64,000 nucleotides of DNA from contig NZ_LT607412.1 of the NCBI RefSeq assembly GCF_900091455.1, positions 4,960,001 to 5,024,000 of the forward strand, written 5' to 3'. Positions 42,571-51,336 of this stretch are shown here, piece after piece. This stretch comes from Micromonospora coriariae. Its GTDB lineage: Bacteria; Actinomycetota; Actinomycetes; Mycobacteriales; Micromonosporaceae. Both the position numbers and the translations under genes were made by a program. Under the pieces are notes generated by a model. The model searched no databases. It was not told the DNA's origin and worked only from the letters and a program-made list of their open reading frames with translations. The first letter of the stretch is position 1, and the number at the start of each line of letters is the position of its first letter.

Positions 42571-43827
42571 TCAGCCCCCGGCGAGCGCGACGGGGATACC
42601 GCCCGCGAGCCGGCTGCGTTCCGCCGCGAACGCCATCCGGTGGCTGTCCAGGGACTCCCGTGGCCCCGACCGCACCGCGGACCGATCACCGGTCGCCACG
42701 GCCTCGACGAAGGCCGCCATCAACCGCATGTCTCCGCCGCCGTGGCCGGTTCCGGCGTCCGCCCCGCCGCCCCGCGTGTCGGTGGTGACGGTGGCGCCGG
42801 TGACGAAGTCGGTGACGGTGACCTGCTCGCCGTCGCCCTCCAGGTAGCCGTGCGTGCCCATGATGCGGGTGCGCCGGTGACCGCCGGGGGTGAAGGCGCT
42901 CATGGTCAGGGTGGCGGTCGCCCCGCCGGCGAAGGAGATCGTCACGCTCTGGTGGTCGGCGACGTCGTTGCCGCCGGTGAAGACACACCGCCCGTACGGG
43001 CCGTTCCGCAGCGCCTCGGTCACCCCGGCAGGGGTCAGGTCGCGGGTCACCACCGACAGGGGCCACACCCGACGGTCGGGATCGGCGAGGCAGTCGCGGT
43101 AGAAGCGGACGGCCGAGTACGGGCAGCGCGGCTCGACGCGACAGTCGAGGCAGGTGTCGGCGGCACCGACCGGCCGGTTGCCGGGGTGGAAGTGGTGCAG
43201 TCCGCCGACGCTGCTGACCCGTACCGGGGTGTCGTCCACGACGTGGCGGAGCCAGTCGAGGTCGTGGCAGCACTTGGCGAGCAGGCTGCTGGACGAGGTG
43301 TCGGCGCGGCGCCAATTGCCGCGCACGTAGGAGTGGGCGAAGTGCCACCAGCCGACCGGCTCCAGGTGTTCCACGCCGACGATGCGGCCGAGCGTGCCCG
43401 CCTCGACGTACCGCTTCACCGCCTCGGTGTAGCGGGTGTAGCGCAGGACATGGCAGACGGCGAGCAGGACGCCGGCGTGTTCCGCCGCCGCGGTGACCGC
43501 CTCGCACTCGGCCTCGGTCGGTGCGATGGGCTTCTCCAGCAGGACGTGGTAGCCGAGTGCGGCGAAGCGGGCGGCCGGTTCGGCGTGCTCGCGGTCGGGG
43601 GTGGCCAGCACGATCGCGTCGGCCAGCCGGGGTCGGGCGGCCAGGGCCTGCCACGAGTCGAACCGGGCGGACGCCGGCACCCGGTGTGCGCCGGCGAGCG
43701 CGGTGCGGTGCGCGTCCCGGGGTTCCGCGACGGCGACGACCCGCGCCTCGTCGGGGGAACGCAGCGTGTAGCCGGCGTAGGTGGTACCGCGGTCGCCCGC
43801 GCCGACGATGGCCAGGGAGACGGTCAT
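42571..43827 (-). CDS. Gfo/Idh/MocA-family oxidoreductase with cysteine cluster
   Basis: 418 aa, ATG 43827. N-terminal Rossmann domain: VSLAIVGAGDRGTTYAGYTL, and the family motif EKPIAPTEAE (EKP, catalytic Lys). Middle: GWWHFAHSYVRGNWRRAD and KCCHDLDWLRH with the usual H-D. Unusual is a cysteine group CLDCRVEPRCPYSAVRFYRD after position 220, which could bind a metal. These enzymes oxidise or epimerise sugars, inositols or their N-acetyl derivatives with NAD(P). Divergent from the ABC importer operon. Substrate unknown. Confidence 0.9.
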   Translation of the reverse strand: MTVSLAIVGAGDRGTTYAGYTLRSPDEARVVAVAEPRDAHRTALAGAHRVPASARFDSWQALAARPRLADAIVLATPDREHAEPAARFAALGYHVLLEKPIAPTEAECEAVTAAAEHAGVLLAVCHVLRYTRYTEAVKRYVEAGTLGRIVGVEHLEPVGWWHFAHSYVRGNWRRADTSSSSLLAKCCHDLDWLRHVVDDTPVRVSSVGGLHHFHPGNRPVGAADTCLDCRVEPRCPYSAVRFYRDCLADPDRRVWPLSVVTRDLTPAGVTEALRNGPYGRCVFTGGNDVADHQSVTISFAGGATATLTMSAFTPGGHRRTRIMGTHGYLEGDGEQVTVTDFVTGATVTTDTRGGGADAGTGHGGGDMRLMAAFVEAVATGDRSAVRSGPRESLDSHRMAFAAERSRLAGGIPVALAGG

Positions 43828-43842
43828 CGGGCTCCTTCACTA

Positions 43843-43860
43843 TTACGGGGCTGGATCGAT
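43843..43860. promoter_or_regulatory. Operator-like site, copy 6 (Gfo/Idh/MocA gene), weak
   Basis: TTACGGGGCTGGATCGAT, 15 bases before the 43827 start. The left half site is good, the right poor. Confidence 0.35.
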
Positions 43861-43917
43861 CCGACGCGACGCTCGTACGAACAGTAACGGTGTGACCTCG
43901 ATACTCTTCGGCTCTAG

Positions 43918-43935
43918 TATCGGCCCGGACCGTAA
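43918..43935. promoter_or_regulatory. 18-bp palindromic operator, copy 7 (ABC importer operon)
   Basis: TATCGGCCCGGACCGTAA, 41 bases before the binding-protein gene. Confidence 0.6.
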
Positions 43936-43976
43936 GTTAATGTACGGCGAACCTGACTCCCCCGGAAGGATGCGAG

Positions 43977-45218
43977 ATGCGTGTTCGCAAGAGCCTGTCG
44001 GCCGTCGCGGTGGCGCTCGTCGCCGCACTCGCGGCCACGGGTTGTGGCGGTTCCGGCTCCGGTGACTCCGGCAAGACCACCGTGACGATGTGGACATATC
44101 CGGTGATCGTCGACGAGGCGAAGCACCGCGCGCACTGGGACGAGACCGTCAAGGCGTTCCAGTCCGCCAACCCGAACATCGAGGTCAAGACCGAGATCTT
44201 CCCCTGGGCCAACCGGGACCAGGCGCTGGCCACCGCCATCGCCGGCAACAAGGGGCCCGACGTCGTCTACCTGATCCCCGACCAGCTGCCCAAGTACGCC
44301 CGCAACATCGAGCCGGTCGACAAGTACCTCGACGACGCGGCCAAGAGCGACTACCTCGAGAACGTGACGAAGTCGGTGGGCATCGACGGCAAGATGATGG
44401 GCGCGCCGATCCTCACCAGCGCCGCCACCCCGATCTGCAACAAGAAGGTCTTCGCCGCCGTCGGCGAGACGACCTACCCCACCAGCTGGAACGACCTGCT
44501 CACCCTGGCGCCGAAGTTCAAGGCCAAGGGCTACGACATCGCGGCGTACCCCGGTGACTCCAAGCAGACCCTGAACCAGACCTTCTACCCGCTGCTGTGG
44601 TCGGCCGGCGGTGACGTGTTCAGCCCGGACGGCACGTCGGTCGCCTTCAACAGCGACGCCGGAAAGAAGGCGCTGACCTTCGTGAAGCAACTCGTCGACG
44701 GCGGCTACGTCGACAAGAGCCTGATCACCAACGTCCCGTCGACTGAGCAGACCCGCATCGGCCAGAACAAGGTCGGCTGCGTCTGGCACGTGCCGGTGGC
44801 GGAGGTCGAAAAGCTGTGGGGCAAGGAGAACATCCAGGCCGTCCCGCACTTCACCGACGTCAAGCAGATCGGCTACGGCACCGTTGGCTCCCTGTCGATG
44901 CTGAAGGGCGCCAAGAACAAGGAGGCGGCCGGCAAGTGGACCGCCTTCGCGACCAACGCCGAGAACACCAAGAAGTACGACCTGGCCTCCAACTTTTTCT
45001 CCCCGCGGAAGTCCACCGGCACGCTCTACGCCGGTGATCCTGTCCTCAGTGTGCAGGAGCAGCAGGTAGTCACCAGCACCGTCGGCCCGCTGCACGAGAA
45101 GGCCCGGGACGTCCAGGGCGTCCTCTTCCCGGAGATCCAGGCTGCCCTGCTCGGCAAGAAGTCGGTGGAGCAGGCGCTCGACGACGCCGCGAAGGCCGCC
45201 GCTCCGCTGCTTCGCTGA
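43977..45218 (+). CDS. ABC sugar transporter, substrate-binding lipoprotein
   Basis: 413 aa, ATG 43977 with GGAAGGATGCGAG upstream. Lipoprotein signal with lipobox: VAALAATGCGGSGSG (Cys anchored outside the membrane). Family-1 solute-binding text: TVTMWTYPVIVDEAKHRA, FQSANPNIEVKTEIFPWANR, DQALATAIAGNKGPDVVYLI, WNDLLTLAPKFKAKGYDIAA and NQTFYPLLWSAGGDVFSPDG. This family binds mono- to oligosaccharides. First gene of the importer operon; a strong hairpin follows it, which would give more binding protein than permease. Confidence 0.93.
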   Translation: MRVRKSLSAVAVALVAALAATGCGGSGSGDSGKTTVTMWTYPVIVDEAKHRAHWDETVKAFQSANPNIEVKTEIFPWANRDQALATAIAGNKGPDVVYLIPDQLPKYARNIEPVDKYLDDAAKSDYLENVTKSVGIDGKMMGAPILTSAATPICNKKVFAAVGETTYPTSWNDLLTLAPKFKAKGYDIAAYPGDSKQTLNQTFYPLLWSAGGDVFSPDGTSVAFNSDAGKKALTFVKQLVDGGYVDKSLITNVPSTEQTRIGQNKVGCVWHVPVAEVEKLWGKENIQAVPHFTDVKQIGYGTVGSLSMLKGAKNKEAAGKWTAFATNAENTKKYDLASNFFSPRKSTGTLYAGDPVLSVQEQQVVTSTVGPLHEKARDVQGVLFPEIQAALLGKKSVEQALDDAAKAAAPLLR

Positions 45219-45225
45219 TCCTGGC

Positions 45226-45264
45226 GCGGCTCGCGGTGGGCGTACCCTGCCCACCGCGAGCCGC
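45226..45264 (+). terminator. Intercistronic hairpin (attenuator) after the binding-protein gene
   Basis: Perfect 16-bp arms GCGGCTCGCGGTGGGC and GCCCACCGCGAGCCGC with 7-base loop, between the binding-protein and permease genes. Expected to protect or limit the upstream transcript part. Confidence 0.65.
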
Positions 45265-45280
45265 CGAGAAAGGTTGTCAG

Positions 45281-46210
45281 ATGGTTGCACTACCGGAGAG
45301 CCAGGTCCGGCGGCCACGCCGGCCGGGGAGCGAGGTTCGGCGTCTCCGCCGGGCGTCCGCCCGTGAGGCCGGCACGGCCCTGCTGTTCGTCCTGCCGTTC
45401 CTGCTGCTCTTCGCCATCTTCCGGTTCGGGCCGGCGATCGCCGGGGTGATCCTCGGCTTCACCGACTACACCATCGGCGGTGACACGAGCTGGGCCGGCC
45501 TGGAGAACTTCCGCCGACTCGTCGACGACCCGACCTTCTGGTCGGCGCTGCGCGTCACGGTCGTCTTCACCGCGCTGTCCGTACCCCTGTCGATGCTGGC
45601 CTCCCTCGGCATGGCACTGCTGACCCGCCGCGCCTTTCGCGGCGCGAAGCTCTTCCGGTCCATCTTCTTCCTGCCCGTGGTGACCAGCCTGGTCCTCGCC
45701 GGGGTGGTCTTCACCTGGGTCTTCGCCGACGGTGGGCCGTGGTCGCGGGCGATGGGCGCGCTCGGCCTGCCGGCCGGCTCCTGGCTCGCCAACAGCGCGC
45801 TGGTGGTGCCGGCCCTGGTGCTGGTATCGGTCTGGTCCCGCTTCGGCTACGGCATGCTCATCCTGCTCGCCCGGCTTCAGGACATCCCGGCGGAGCTGGA
45901 GGAGGCGGCGCTGACCGACGGCGCCTCGGCCTGGCAGCGCTTCCGGTACGTCACGCTGCCGCAGCTGCGGCCCGCGCTGTTCTTCGTCGCCATCATCGAG
46001 ACCACGGTTTCGTTCCAGGTCTTCGACATGATCTACGTGATGACCGGCGGCGGGCCGGTCCGCTCCAGCTACAGCCTCGTCTACCTGCTCTACGACCAGG
46101 GGTTCAAGTACTTCGACCTGGGCTACGCCAGCGCGGTCGGGGTCGCTCTGTTCGTGATGACGATCGTCGTGGCGCTGATCCAGCGGCTGACCCTGGGGAG
46201 GGAAGAATGA
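45281..46210 (+). CDS. ABC sugar transporter, permease 1
   Basis: 309 aa from ATG 45281 (AAAGG at 7 bases). Six membrane helices of the MalF type with a short cytoplasmic start: TALLFVLPFLLLFAIFRFGP, FRSIFFLPVVTSLVLAGVVF. The EAA loop that contacts the ATPase is LEEAALTDGASAWQRF, then VTLPQLRPAL. Overlaps the next gene by ATGA. No ATPase gene is present in the operon; a shared MsiK-type ATPase encoded elsewhere is the usual actinobacterial solution. Confidence 0.93.
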   Translation: MVALPESQVRRPRRPGSEVRRLRRASAREAGTALLFVLPFLLLFAIFRFGPAIAGVILGFTDYTIGGDTSWAGLENFRRLVDDPTFWSALRVTVVFTALSVPLSMLASLGMALLTRRAFRGAKLFRSIFFLPVVTSLVLAGVVFTWVFADGGPWSRAMGALGLPAGSWLANSALVVPALVLVSVWSRFGYGMLILLARLQDIPAELEEAALTDGASAWQRFRYVTLPQLRPALFFVAIIETTVSFQVFDMIYVMTGGGPVRSSYSLVYLLYDQGFKYFDLGYASAVGVALFVMTIVVALIQRLTLGREE

Positions 46211-47106
46211 CCGACATCATCACGCCCCCGGCCACCGCCGCGCCGGCCACCGAACGGCCCCGGCGGGCCTGGCGTCCCTACCGCGCGGACCGGGCCGGCC
46301 GGGGCTGGGTGATCGGGCGCACCGCGCTGCTGCTGGCTGGTGCCGTGCTCACCCTCTTTCCCTTCTACGCGATGGTCGTGTTGTCGCTCAAGCCGACCGG
46401 GCCGGTCACCTTCCCGGACAGTCTGCTGCCCTGGCCGTTCTCCACCGAGGCGTACGACCAGGTCATCGGTGCCAAGAGCGTGCTGCGCTGGATGGGGAAC
46501 ACGCTCGTCTACTCGGTGGTGTCGGTCGTCGGCGTGCTGCTGTTCGCCTCGATGGCCGGCTACGCCTTCGCCAAGAAGCGATTCCCGGGCAAGGAGACGA
46601 TGTTCTGGTCGTTCCTGGCGATGCTGATGGTGCCGTACCACGTCACGATGATCCCGACCTTCATCATCATCTCCGAGCTGAACGGCGTGGACACCTACTG
46701 GGGCATGATCGTGCCGACGCTGGCCAACGCCCAGGCGGTCTTCCTCATGCGCCAGTTCATCGCGTCGCTGCCCGACTCGCTGTTCGAGGCGGCCCGTTTG
46801 GACGGCTGCTCCGAGTGGCGGGTGTACGTCTCGATCGTGCTGCCGCTGATCAAGCCGATCCTGGCCACGCTGGGCGTCTTCGTCTTCCTCTGGCACTGGA
46901 ACGACTTCCTGTGGCCGCTCATCGTCGGGCAGAGCCTCGACATGCGGACCCTCACCACCGGCATCGCCTCGCTGCAACAGGAGAACGTGCCGTTGAACAT
47001 GCTGCTCGCCGGCTCGGTGGTGGCGTTCGTGCCCATCTTCATGGCCTACCTGATTGGCCAGCGGTACTTCCAGGAGGGCGTCTCCACCACGGGCATCAAG
47101 GGGTGA
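46207..47106 (+). CDS. ABC sugar transporter, permease 2
   Basis: 299 aa, MalG type. Cytoplasmic start, then six helices (TALLLAGAVLTLFPFYAMVV; FASMAGYAFAKKRFPGKETM; FWSFLAMLMVPYHVTMIPTF). EAA loop: LFEAARLDGCSEWRVYV, then IVLPLIKPILATLGVF. The C-terminus GQRYFQEGVSTTGIKG is typical. Starts within the stop of permease 1 and its own stop overlaps the GTG of the dehydrogenase gene, so all are translationally coupled. Confidence 0.93.
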   Translation: MTDIITPPATAAPATERPRRAWRPYRADRAGRGWVIGRTALLLAGAVLTLFPFYAMVVLSLKPTGPVTFPDSLLPWPFSTEAYDQVIGAKSVLRWMGNTLVYSVVSVVGVLLFASMAGYAFAKKRFPGKETMFWSFLAMLMVPYHVTMIPTFIIISELNGVDTYWGMIVPTLANAQAVFLMRQFIASLPDSLFEAARLDGCSEWRVYVSIVLPLIKPILATLGVFVFLWHWNDFLWPLIVGQSLDMRTLTTGIASLQQENVPLNMLLAGSVVAFVPIFMAYLIGQRYFQEGVSTTGIKG

Positions 47107-48107
47107 CCGTCATCGCCGTGGCGGCGACGCCGTACGTCCGCGAGCTGTTCCTCGACCCCGACACCTGGACCGCGCTGCAGCGCGTCGGCGAGGTGCGGCT
47201 GCCCGCCGACCGCGCCGACGTGGGCGACGAGGCCGTGCTCGCGGGACTGCTCGCCGACGCCGACGTCGTCGTGACCGGCTGGGGAACCGCACCGCTGACG
47301 GCCGCGGCGCTCGCCGCCGCGCCACGGCTGCGGCTGCTCGCGCACACCGGGGCCAGCGTGAAACCGTTCGTCACCCCGGAGTGCTTCGCTCGCGGGGTAC
47401 GCGTCACCCAGGCCGGCGACGCGATGGCGTACGCAGTGGGGGAGCAGGCCCTCGCGTTGACCCTCGCGCTGCTGCACCGGCTGCACCGGTTCGACCACGC
47501 GCTGCGCACCGGGGCCGACTGGGCGAGCGCGAAGGGCGCCCCGCCCCGCCGGGAGCTGCGCGGCGCGACGGTCGGGGTGGTCGGCGCGTCCCGGACCGGC
47601 CGGGCGTACCTCGGCCTGGTGCGGGCGCTCGGAGCGCGGGTGCTCGTGGCCGACCCCTACCTGTCCGGCGCGGAGGCCGTGACGCTGGGCGTCGAACGGG
47701 TCGGCCTCGACGAGTTGCTCGCCCGCAGCCTGGTGGTCTCCCTGCATGCTCCGGTGCTGCCGGAGACCGCCGGGATGATCGGGGCACGCGAGCTCGCCCT
47801 GCTGCCGGACGGGGCGCTGCTGGTCAACACCGCCCGCTCGGCGCTGGTGGACGAGGCCGCGCTGCTGGCCGCGCTGCGCACCGGCCGGATCGACGCCGCG
47901 CTGGACGTCTTCGACGCCGAGCCGCTGCCGGTCGACCATCCGCTCCGCGGGCTGCCGAACGTGCTGCTGACGCCGCACGAGGCGGCCGGGACGGTGGAGT
48001 CGCGGCGGCGGGCCGGCGCGATCGTGGTGGCCGAGATCGACCGGTTCCTCCTCGGGCGGCCGCTGGCCCACGAGGTGCGGCCGGAGCAGCTCGATCGGAC
48101 GGGCTGA
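47103..48107 (+). CDS. D-isomer 2-hydroxyacid dehydrogenase
   Basis: 334 aa from GTG 47103 (GTGA overlap). The C-terminal NAD domain reads RGATVGVVGASRTGRAYLGL with a changed G-x-S-R-T-G loop in place of G-x-G-x2-G, then LVVSLHAPVLPETAGMIGA, LLVNTARSALVDEAALLAAL (catalytic Arg), ALDVFDAEPLPVDHPL (Glu) and LLTPHEAAGTVESRR (catalytic His). Thus the triad is present. It probably reduces or oxidises a sugar-acid or hydroxyacid formed from the imported substrate. The exact substrate is open. Confidence 0.9.
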   Translation: MTVIAVAATPYVRELFLDPDTWTALQRVGEVRLPADRADVGDEAVLAGLLADADVVVTGWGTAPLTAAALAAAPRLRLLAHTGASVKPFVTPECFARGVRVTQAGDAMAYAVGEQALALTLALLHRLHRFDHALRTGADWASAKGAPPRRELRGATVGVVGASRTGRAYLGLVRALGARVLVADPYLSGAEAVTLGVERVGLDELLARSLVVSLHAPVLPETAGMIGARELALLPDGALLVNTARSALVDEAALLAALRTGRIDAALDVFDAEPLPVDHPLRGLPNVLLTPHEAAGTVESRRRAGAIVVAEIDRFLLGRPLAHEVRPEQLDRTG

Positions 48108-48162
48108 CCCGGGCTGACCTGCGCTGGCGCGGCCGGAGACCGGAGAAGTAGCCTCTGCGCTC

Positions 48163-49044
48163 ATGCGCATCGCTCTGGCCGGACTCGCCACCAGTCACCC
48201 CTACACCGACGCCCGCGCGCTGCGTGACCACGCTGAGCTGGTGGTGTGGGAGCCCGATCCGCAGCGGCTGGCCCGGTTCCGGGCCGAGCAGCCGGACGTC
48301 GCCGTGGCGCCGGACCTGGCCGCGCTGCTGGCGACCGGCCCGGACGGTGTGGTGCTCACCGTCCCGACCCCGGACGTGCCGGACGCGCTGGCCCAGGTGC
48401 TGGCCCGCGAGCTGCCCTGCTTCGTCAACAAGCCGGCCGCCGCGACCCTCGGGCAGCTCGACCGGTTGGAACGCGTCGTGCAGCGGGCGCCCGAGCTCGT
48501 GCTCACCTCCTCGGTGCTGCGCTTCGCGCCGGACTTCGTGGCGTTCGATGTGCCGCGCGACGAGGTGCTGTCGGTCCGGGCCACGGTGCGGCACGATGTC
48601 GGCCTCTGGGCCACCGGCTACAACCCGTGGCAGGACGACCCGGCGGTGGGTGGCGGCACGCTGGTGATGATGGGACTGCACGGCGTGGAGCTGCTGGTCG
48701 CGCTGCTGGGGCCGGCGGTACGGCTGGTCGGGGCCGCGGGCACCGTACGCCGGCACCGGGGACTGCACTCCGAGGACACCGGGCTGCTGGCGCTGCAGTG
48801 GGAGGACGGGGTGCCCGGCGCGGTCGAGGTGCTCGGGGTCAGCGAGGGCGAGGCGTACGAGGTGACCGTCCACACCGGCGCTGGGGAGCAGCGGGTGGCG
48901 CTGCGCGGCGGCCCGGACCAGCTCGGCTACCGGGCCACCATCGACGCGTTCCTGGGCATGGTCCGGGGTGGGCCGAGCCCGGTGCCGTGGCCGCAGACCC
49001 GGGCCGTGCTGGGCCTTCTCGCCGCGGCGCGCGCCACGGCCTGA
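48163..49044 (+). CDS. Gfo/Idh/MocA-family oxidoreductase (second)
   Basis: 293 aa, ATG 48163, 55 bases after the dehydrogenase. Rossmann start MRIALAGLATSHPYTDARAL, unusual in having GLATSH where G-x-G-x2-G is expected. The EKP-like motif is NKPAAATLGQLDRLER (NKP). The C-terminal domain includes NPWQDDPAVGGGTLVMMGLH, GVELLVALLG, with the conserved His. Shorter than the first family member. Probable last gene of the importer operon; a hairpin follows at 49076. Confidence 0.85.
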   Translation: MRIALAGLATSHPYTDARALRDHAELVVWEPDPQRLARFRAEQPDVAVAPDLAALLATGPDGVVLTVPTPDVPDALAQVLARELPCFVNKPAAATLGQLDRLERVVQRAPELVLTSSVLRFAPDFVAFDVPRDEVLSVRATVRHDVGLWATGYNPWQDDPAVGGGTLVMMGLHGVELLVALLGPAVRLVGAAGTVRRHRGLHSEDTGLLALQWEDGVPGAVEVLGVSEGEAYEVTVHTGAGEQRVALRGGPDQLGYRATIDAFLGMVRGGPSPVPWPQTRAVLGLLAAARATA

Positions 49045-49075
49045 CACCGCGCAGCCGGCCGATTGCCCCTGACGT

Positions 49076-49097
49076 GCGAACCGGACGGCCGGTTCGC
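49076..49097 (+). terminator. Hairpin terminator of the importer operon
   Basis: Arms GCGAACCGG and CCGGTTCGC, perfect 9 bp, loop ACGG, about 30 bases after the stop. Confidence 0.55.
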
Positions 49098-49164
49098 CGT
49101 GCCCGTCGAGCCCGCGCCGGTCGACCCACCTCCCCGGACACCTTGACGCTCCCGTGGCCGGAAG

Positions 49165-49182
49165 TTACGGTCATGACCGTTA
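49165..49182. promoter_or_regulatory. 18-bp palindromic operator, copy 8 (epimerase operon), best copy
   Basis: TTACGGTCATGACCGTTA contains the perfect 14-bp palindrome ACGGTCATGACCGT and lies 21 bases before the epimerase-like gene. Confidence 0.7.
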
Positions 49183-49203
49183 CTTCGGAAGGGGTGTGGT
49201 GGC

Positions 49204-50220
49204 ATGCGTACGGTGGCGGACCTCGAGGAGCGGCTCTCCCGCCCGCGGGACGTCCTGGTGGACGACCTGCGCAAGCTCGACGGCGACATCCTGGTCCTCG
49301 GCGCGGGCGGCAAGCTGGGGCCCAGCCTGGTGCGGCTGGCGCTGCGGGGGGTCGCGGCGGCGGGCACCGGCGCGCGGGTCGTCGCCGTGTCACGCTTCTC
49401 CGAGGCCGGCCTGGCCGACGCGCTGCGCGATGAGGGCGCCGAGGTGGTCGAGGCGGACGTCGCCGACGACGCCACCCTGGCCGCGCTGCCCGACGCGGCG
49501 AACGTCGTCTTCCTGGTCGGTGCCAAGTTCGGCACCTCCGGCCGGGAGCACGCCACCTGGGCCACCAACACCTACCTGCCGGGCCGGGTCGCGCAGCGCT
49601 TCGCCGGGTCACGCCTGGTGGCGCTGAGCACCGGCAACGTCTACCCGCTCGTGCCGGTGACCGCCGGCGGCTGCGTCGAGCAGACCCCGGTCCAGCCGGT
49701 CGGCGAGTACGCGATGTCCTGCCTTGGCCGCGAGCGCATCCTCACCAACTTCGCGCTGCGCGACGACACCCCGCTGGCCCTGATCCGCCTCAACTACGCC
49801 GTCGAGATGCGCTACGGCGTGCTCGTGGACATCGCCCGCGCCGTGCACGCCGGCCAGGCGGTGGACCTCACCATGGGACACGCCAACGTCGTCTGGCAGG
49901 GCTACGCCAACGAGGTCGTCCTGCGCTCCCTGCACCACACCGCCACACCGCCGTTCGTGCTGAACCTGACCGGGCCGGAGCTGGTCTCGGTCCGCCAGGT
50001 ATCCGCCGCGGTCGCCGCGCGGCTGGGCCGCGAGCCGATCCTCACCGGCACCGAGGCGCCGACCGCGCTGCTGTCCAACGCCCAGCTCTGCCACGGCCTG
50101 TTCGGCTACCCCGACGTAACCCTCGCCGAGCTGATCGAGCTGACGGCGGACTGGGTCGCCGACGGCCAGCCCCTGCTCGACAAGCCGACCGGCTTCCAGC
50201 GCCGCGACGGCAAGTTCTAG
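49204..50220 (+). CDS. NAD-dependent epimerase/dehydratase-like protein, atypical active site
   Basis: 338 aa, ATG 49204 (GAAGGGG about 9 bases upstream). Extended-SDR fold: DGDILVLGAGGKLGPSLVRL (cofactor loop), VVEADVADDATLAALPDAAN, LVALSTGNVYPLVPVTAGGC. The normal catalytic Y-x3-K is not there: the corresponding place reads GEYAMSCLGRER, with Cys at the Lys position. Reaction may therefore differ from ordinary epimerases, or it is a binding protein. Followed after 8 bases by the aldolase gene; together they form an operon. Confidence 0.82.
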   Translation: MRTVADLEERLSRPRDVLVDDLRKLDGDILVLGAGGKLGPSLVRLALRGVAAAGTGARVVAVSRFSEAGLADALRDEGAEVVEADVADDATLAALPDAANVVFLVGAKFGTSGREHATWATNTYLPGRVAQRFAGSRLVALSTGNVYPLVPVTAGGCVEQTPVQPVGEYAMSCLGRERILTNFALRDDTPLALIRLNYAVEMRYGVLVDIARAVHAGQAVDLTMGHANVVWQGYANEVVLRSLHHTATPPFVLNLTGPELVSVRQVSAAVAARLGREPILTGTEAPTALLSNAQLCHGLFGYPDVTLAELIELTADWVADGQPLLDKPTGFQRRDGKF

Positions 50221-50228
50221 GAGAGACC

Positions 50229-51284
50229 GTGTTGACCGCATCGAGCACCCGACAGGCCGCCGCGCTGGCCCGGTTCCGGCACGGGTGCGTCATCCCCGCC
50301 CATCCGCTCGCCCTGGACGCCGACCACAAGCTCGACGAGCGCCGGCAGCGGGCGTTGACCCGCTACTACCTCGCTTCCGGCGCTGGTGGCATCGCCGTCG
50401 GCGTGCACACCACCCAGTTCGCCATCCACGACCCGGAGGTGGGCCTGCTCGCCCCGGTGCTGGAACTGGCCGCCGAGACCGCGGCCGGCTCGGACGCGAT
50501 CCTGGTCTCCGGGGCCTGCGGGGACACCGCGCAGGCCGTCGCCGAGGCGGAGCTGGCGGCCTCCCTCGGCTACCACATGGTGCTGCTGTCGCCGTACGGG
50601 CCGCTGGACGAGGACGCTCTCGTCGAACGGGCCCGGGCGGTCGGCGAGGTCCTGCCGGTGATCGGCTTCTACCTGCAGCCGGCCGTCGGCGGCCGGGTGC
50701 TGTCCCGGCACTTCTGGGCCCGGTTGGCCGCCCTCGATTCGGTGGTCGGGATCAAGGTGGCGCCGTTCGACCGCTACCGCACGCTCGACGTGCTGCACGG
50801 CGTCTGCGCGGCCGGCCGCAACGGCGACCTCGCCCTCTACACCGGCAACGACGACCACATCCTGGCCGACCTGGTGGCGCCGCACCAGGTCGTCGTCGAC
50901 AGGCGGGCGGTGGAGGTCGAGTTCGTCGGCGGCCTGCTCGGCCAGTGGGCGGTCTGGGCGCGCACCGCGGTGACCCTGCTCGACGAGGCCCGGCGGGCCC
51001 GGGCCGGTGACGACAGCGCGCTGCGCCGGCTGCTCACCCTGGACGGTCACCTGACCGACGCCAACGCGGCCATCTTCGACGCCGCCAACGGCTACCACGG
51101 CTGCATTCCGGGAATCCACGAGGTGCTGCGCCGGCAGGGCCTGCTGGCCGGCCGGTGGTGCCTGGACCCGGACGAGGAGCTCTCGCCGGGACAGCTCGCC
51201 GAACTCGACCGGGTGTACCGGGCCTACCAGCACCTGCGCGACGACGACTTCGTCGCCGAACACCTGGACGAGTGGCTGTCCTGA
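50229..51284 (+). CDS. DapA/NanA-family aldolase or hydrolase (first)
   Basis: 351 aa; start TTG/ATG-type codon at 50229 with AGGAGAG 5 bases before. TIM-barrel text: RALTRYYLASGAGGIAVGVH, LVSGACGDTAQAVAEAELAA, GYHMVLLSPYG, VLPVIGFYLQPAVGGR and the Schiff-base Lys in SVVGIKVAPFDRYRTLDVLH. The usual length is about 300; this one has a C-terminal addition of about 50 aa. Family members cleave or form 2-keto acids such as KDG or sialic acid. Its stop is convergent with the regulator gene. Confidence 0.85.
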   Translation: MLTASSTRQAAALARFRHGCVIPAHPLALDADHKLDERRQRALTRYYLASGAGGIAVGVHTTQFAIHDPEVGLLAPVLELAAETAAGSDAILVSGACGDTAQAVAEAELAASLGYHMVLLSPYGPLDEDALVERARAVGEVLPVIGFYLQPAVGGRVLSRHFWARLAALDSVVGIKVAPFDRYRTLDVLHGVCAAGRNGDLALYTGNDDHILADLVAPHQVVVDRRAVEVEFVGGLLGQWAVWARTAVTLLDEARRARAGDDSALRRLLTLDGHLTDANAAIFDAANGYHGCIPGIHEVLRRQGLLAGRWCLDPDEELSPGQLAELDRVYRAYQHLRDDDFVAEHLDEWLS

Positions 51285-51336
51285 CGCGTGCCGAGAGGAT
51301 CTGGTCCGCGTCGACGGGGGCGTGGACCGGCTCCTC

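Noticed and set aside
43883..43899. GTAACGGTGTGACC near the importer promoter as another 18-bp operator
   Set aside because: The distance between half sites is one base too short and the right half is incomplete; the good copy is at 43918.
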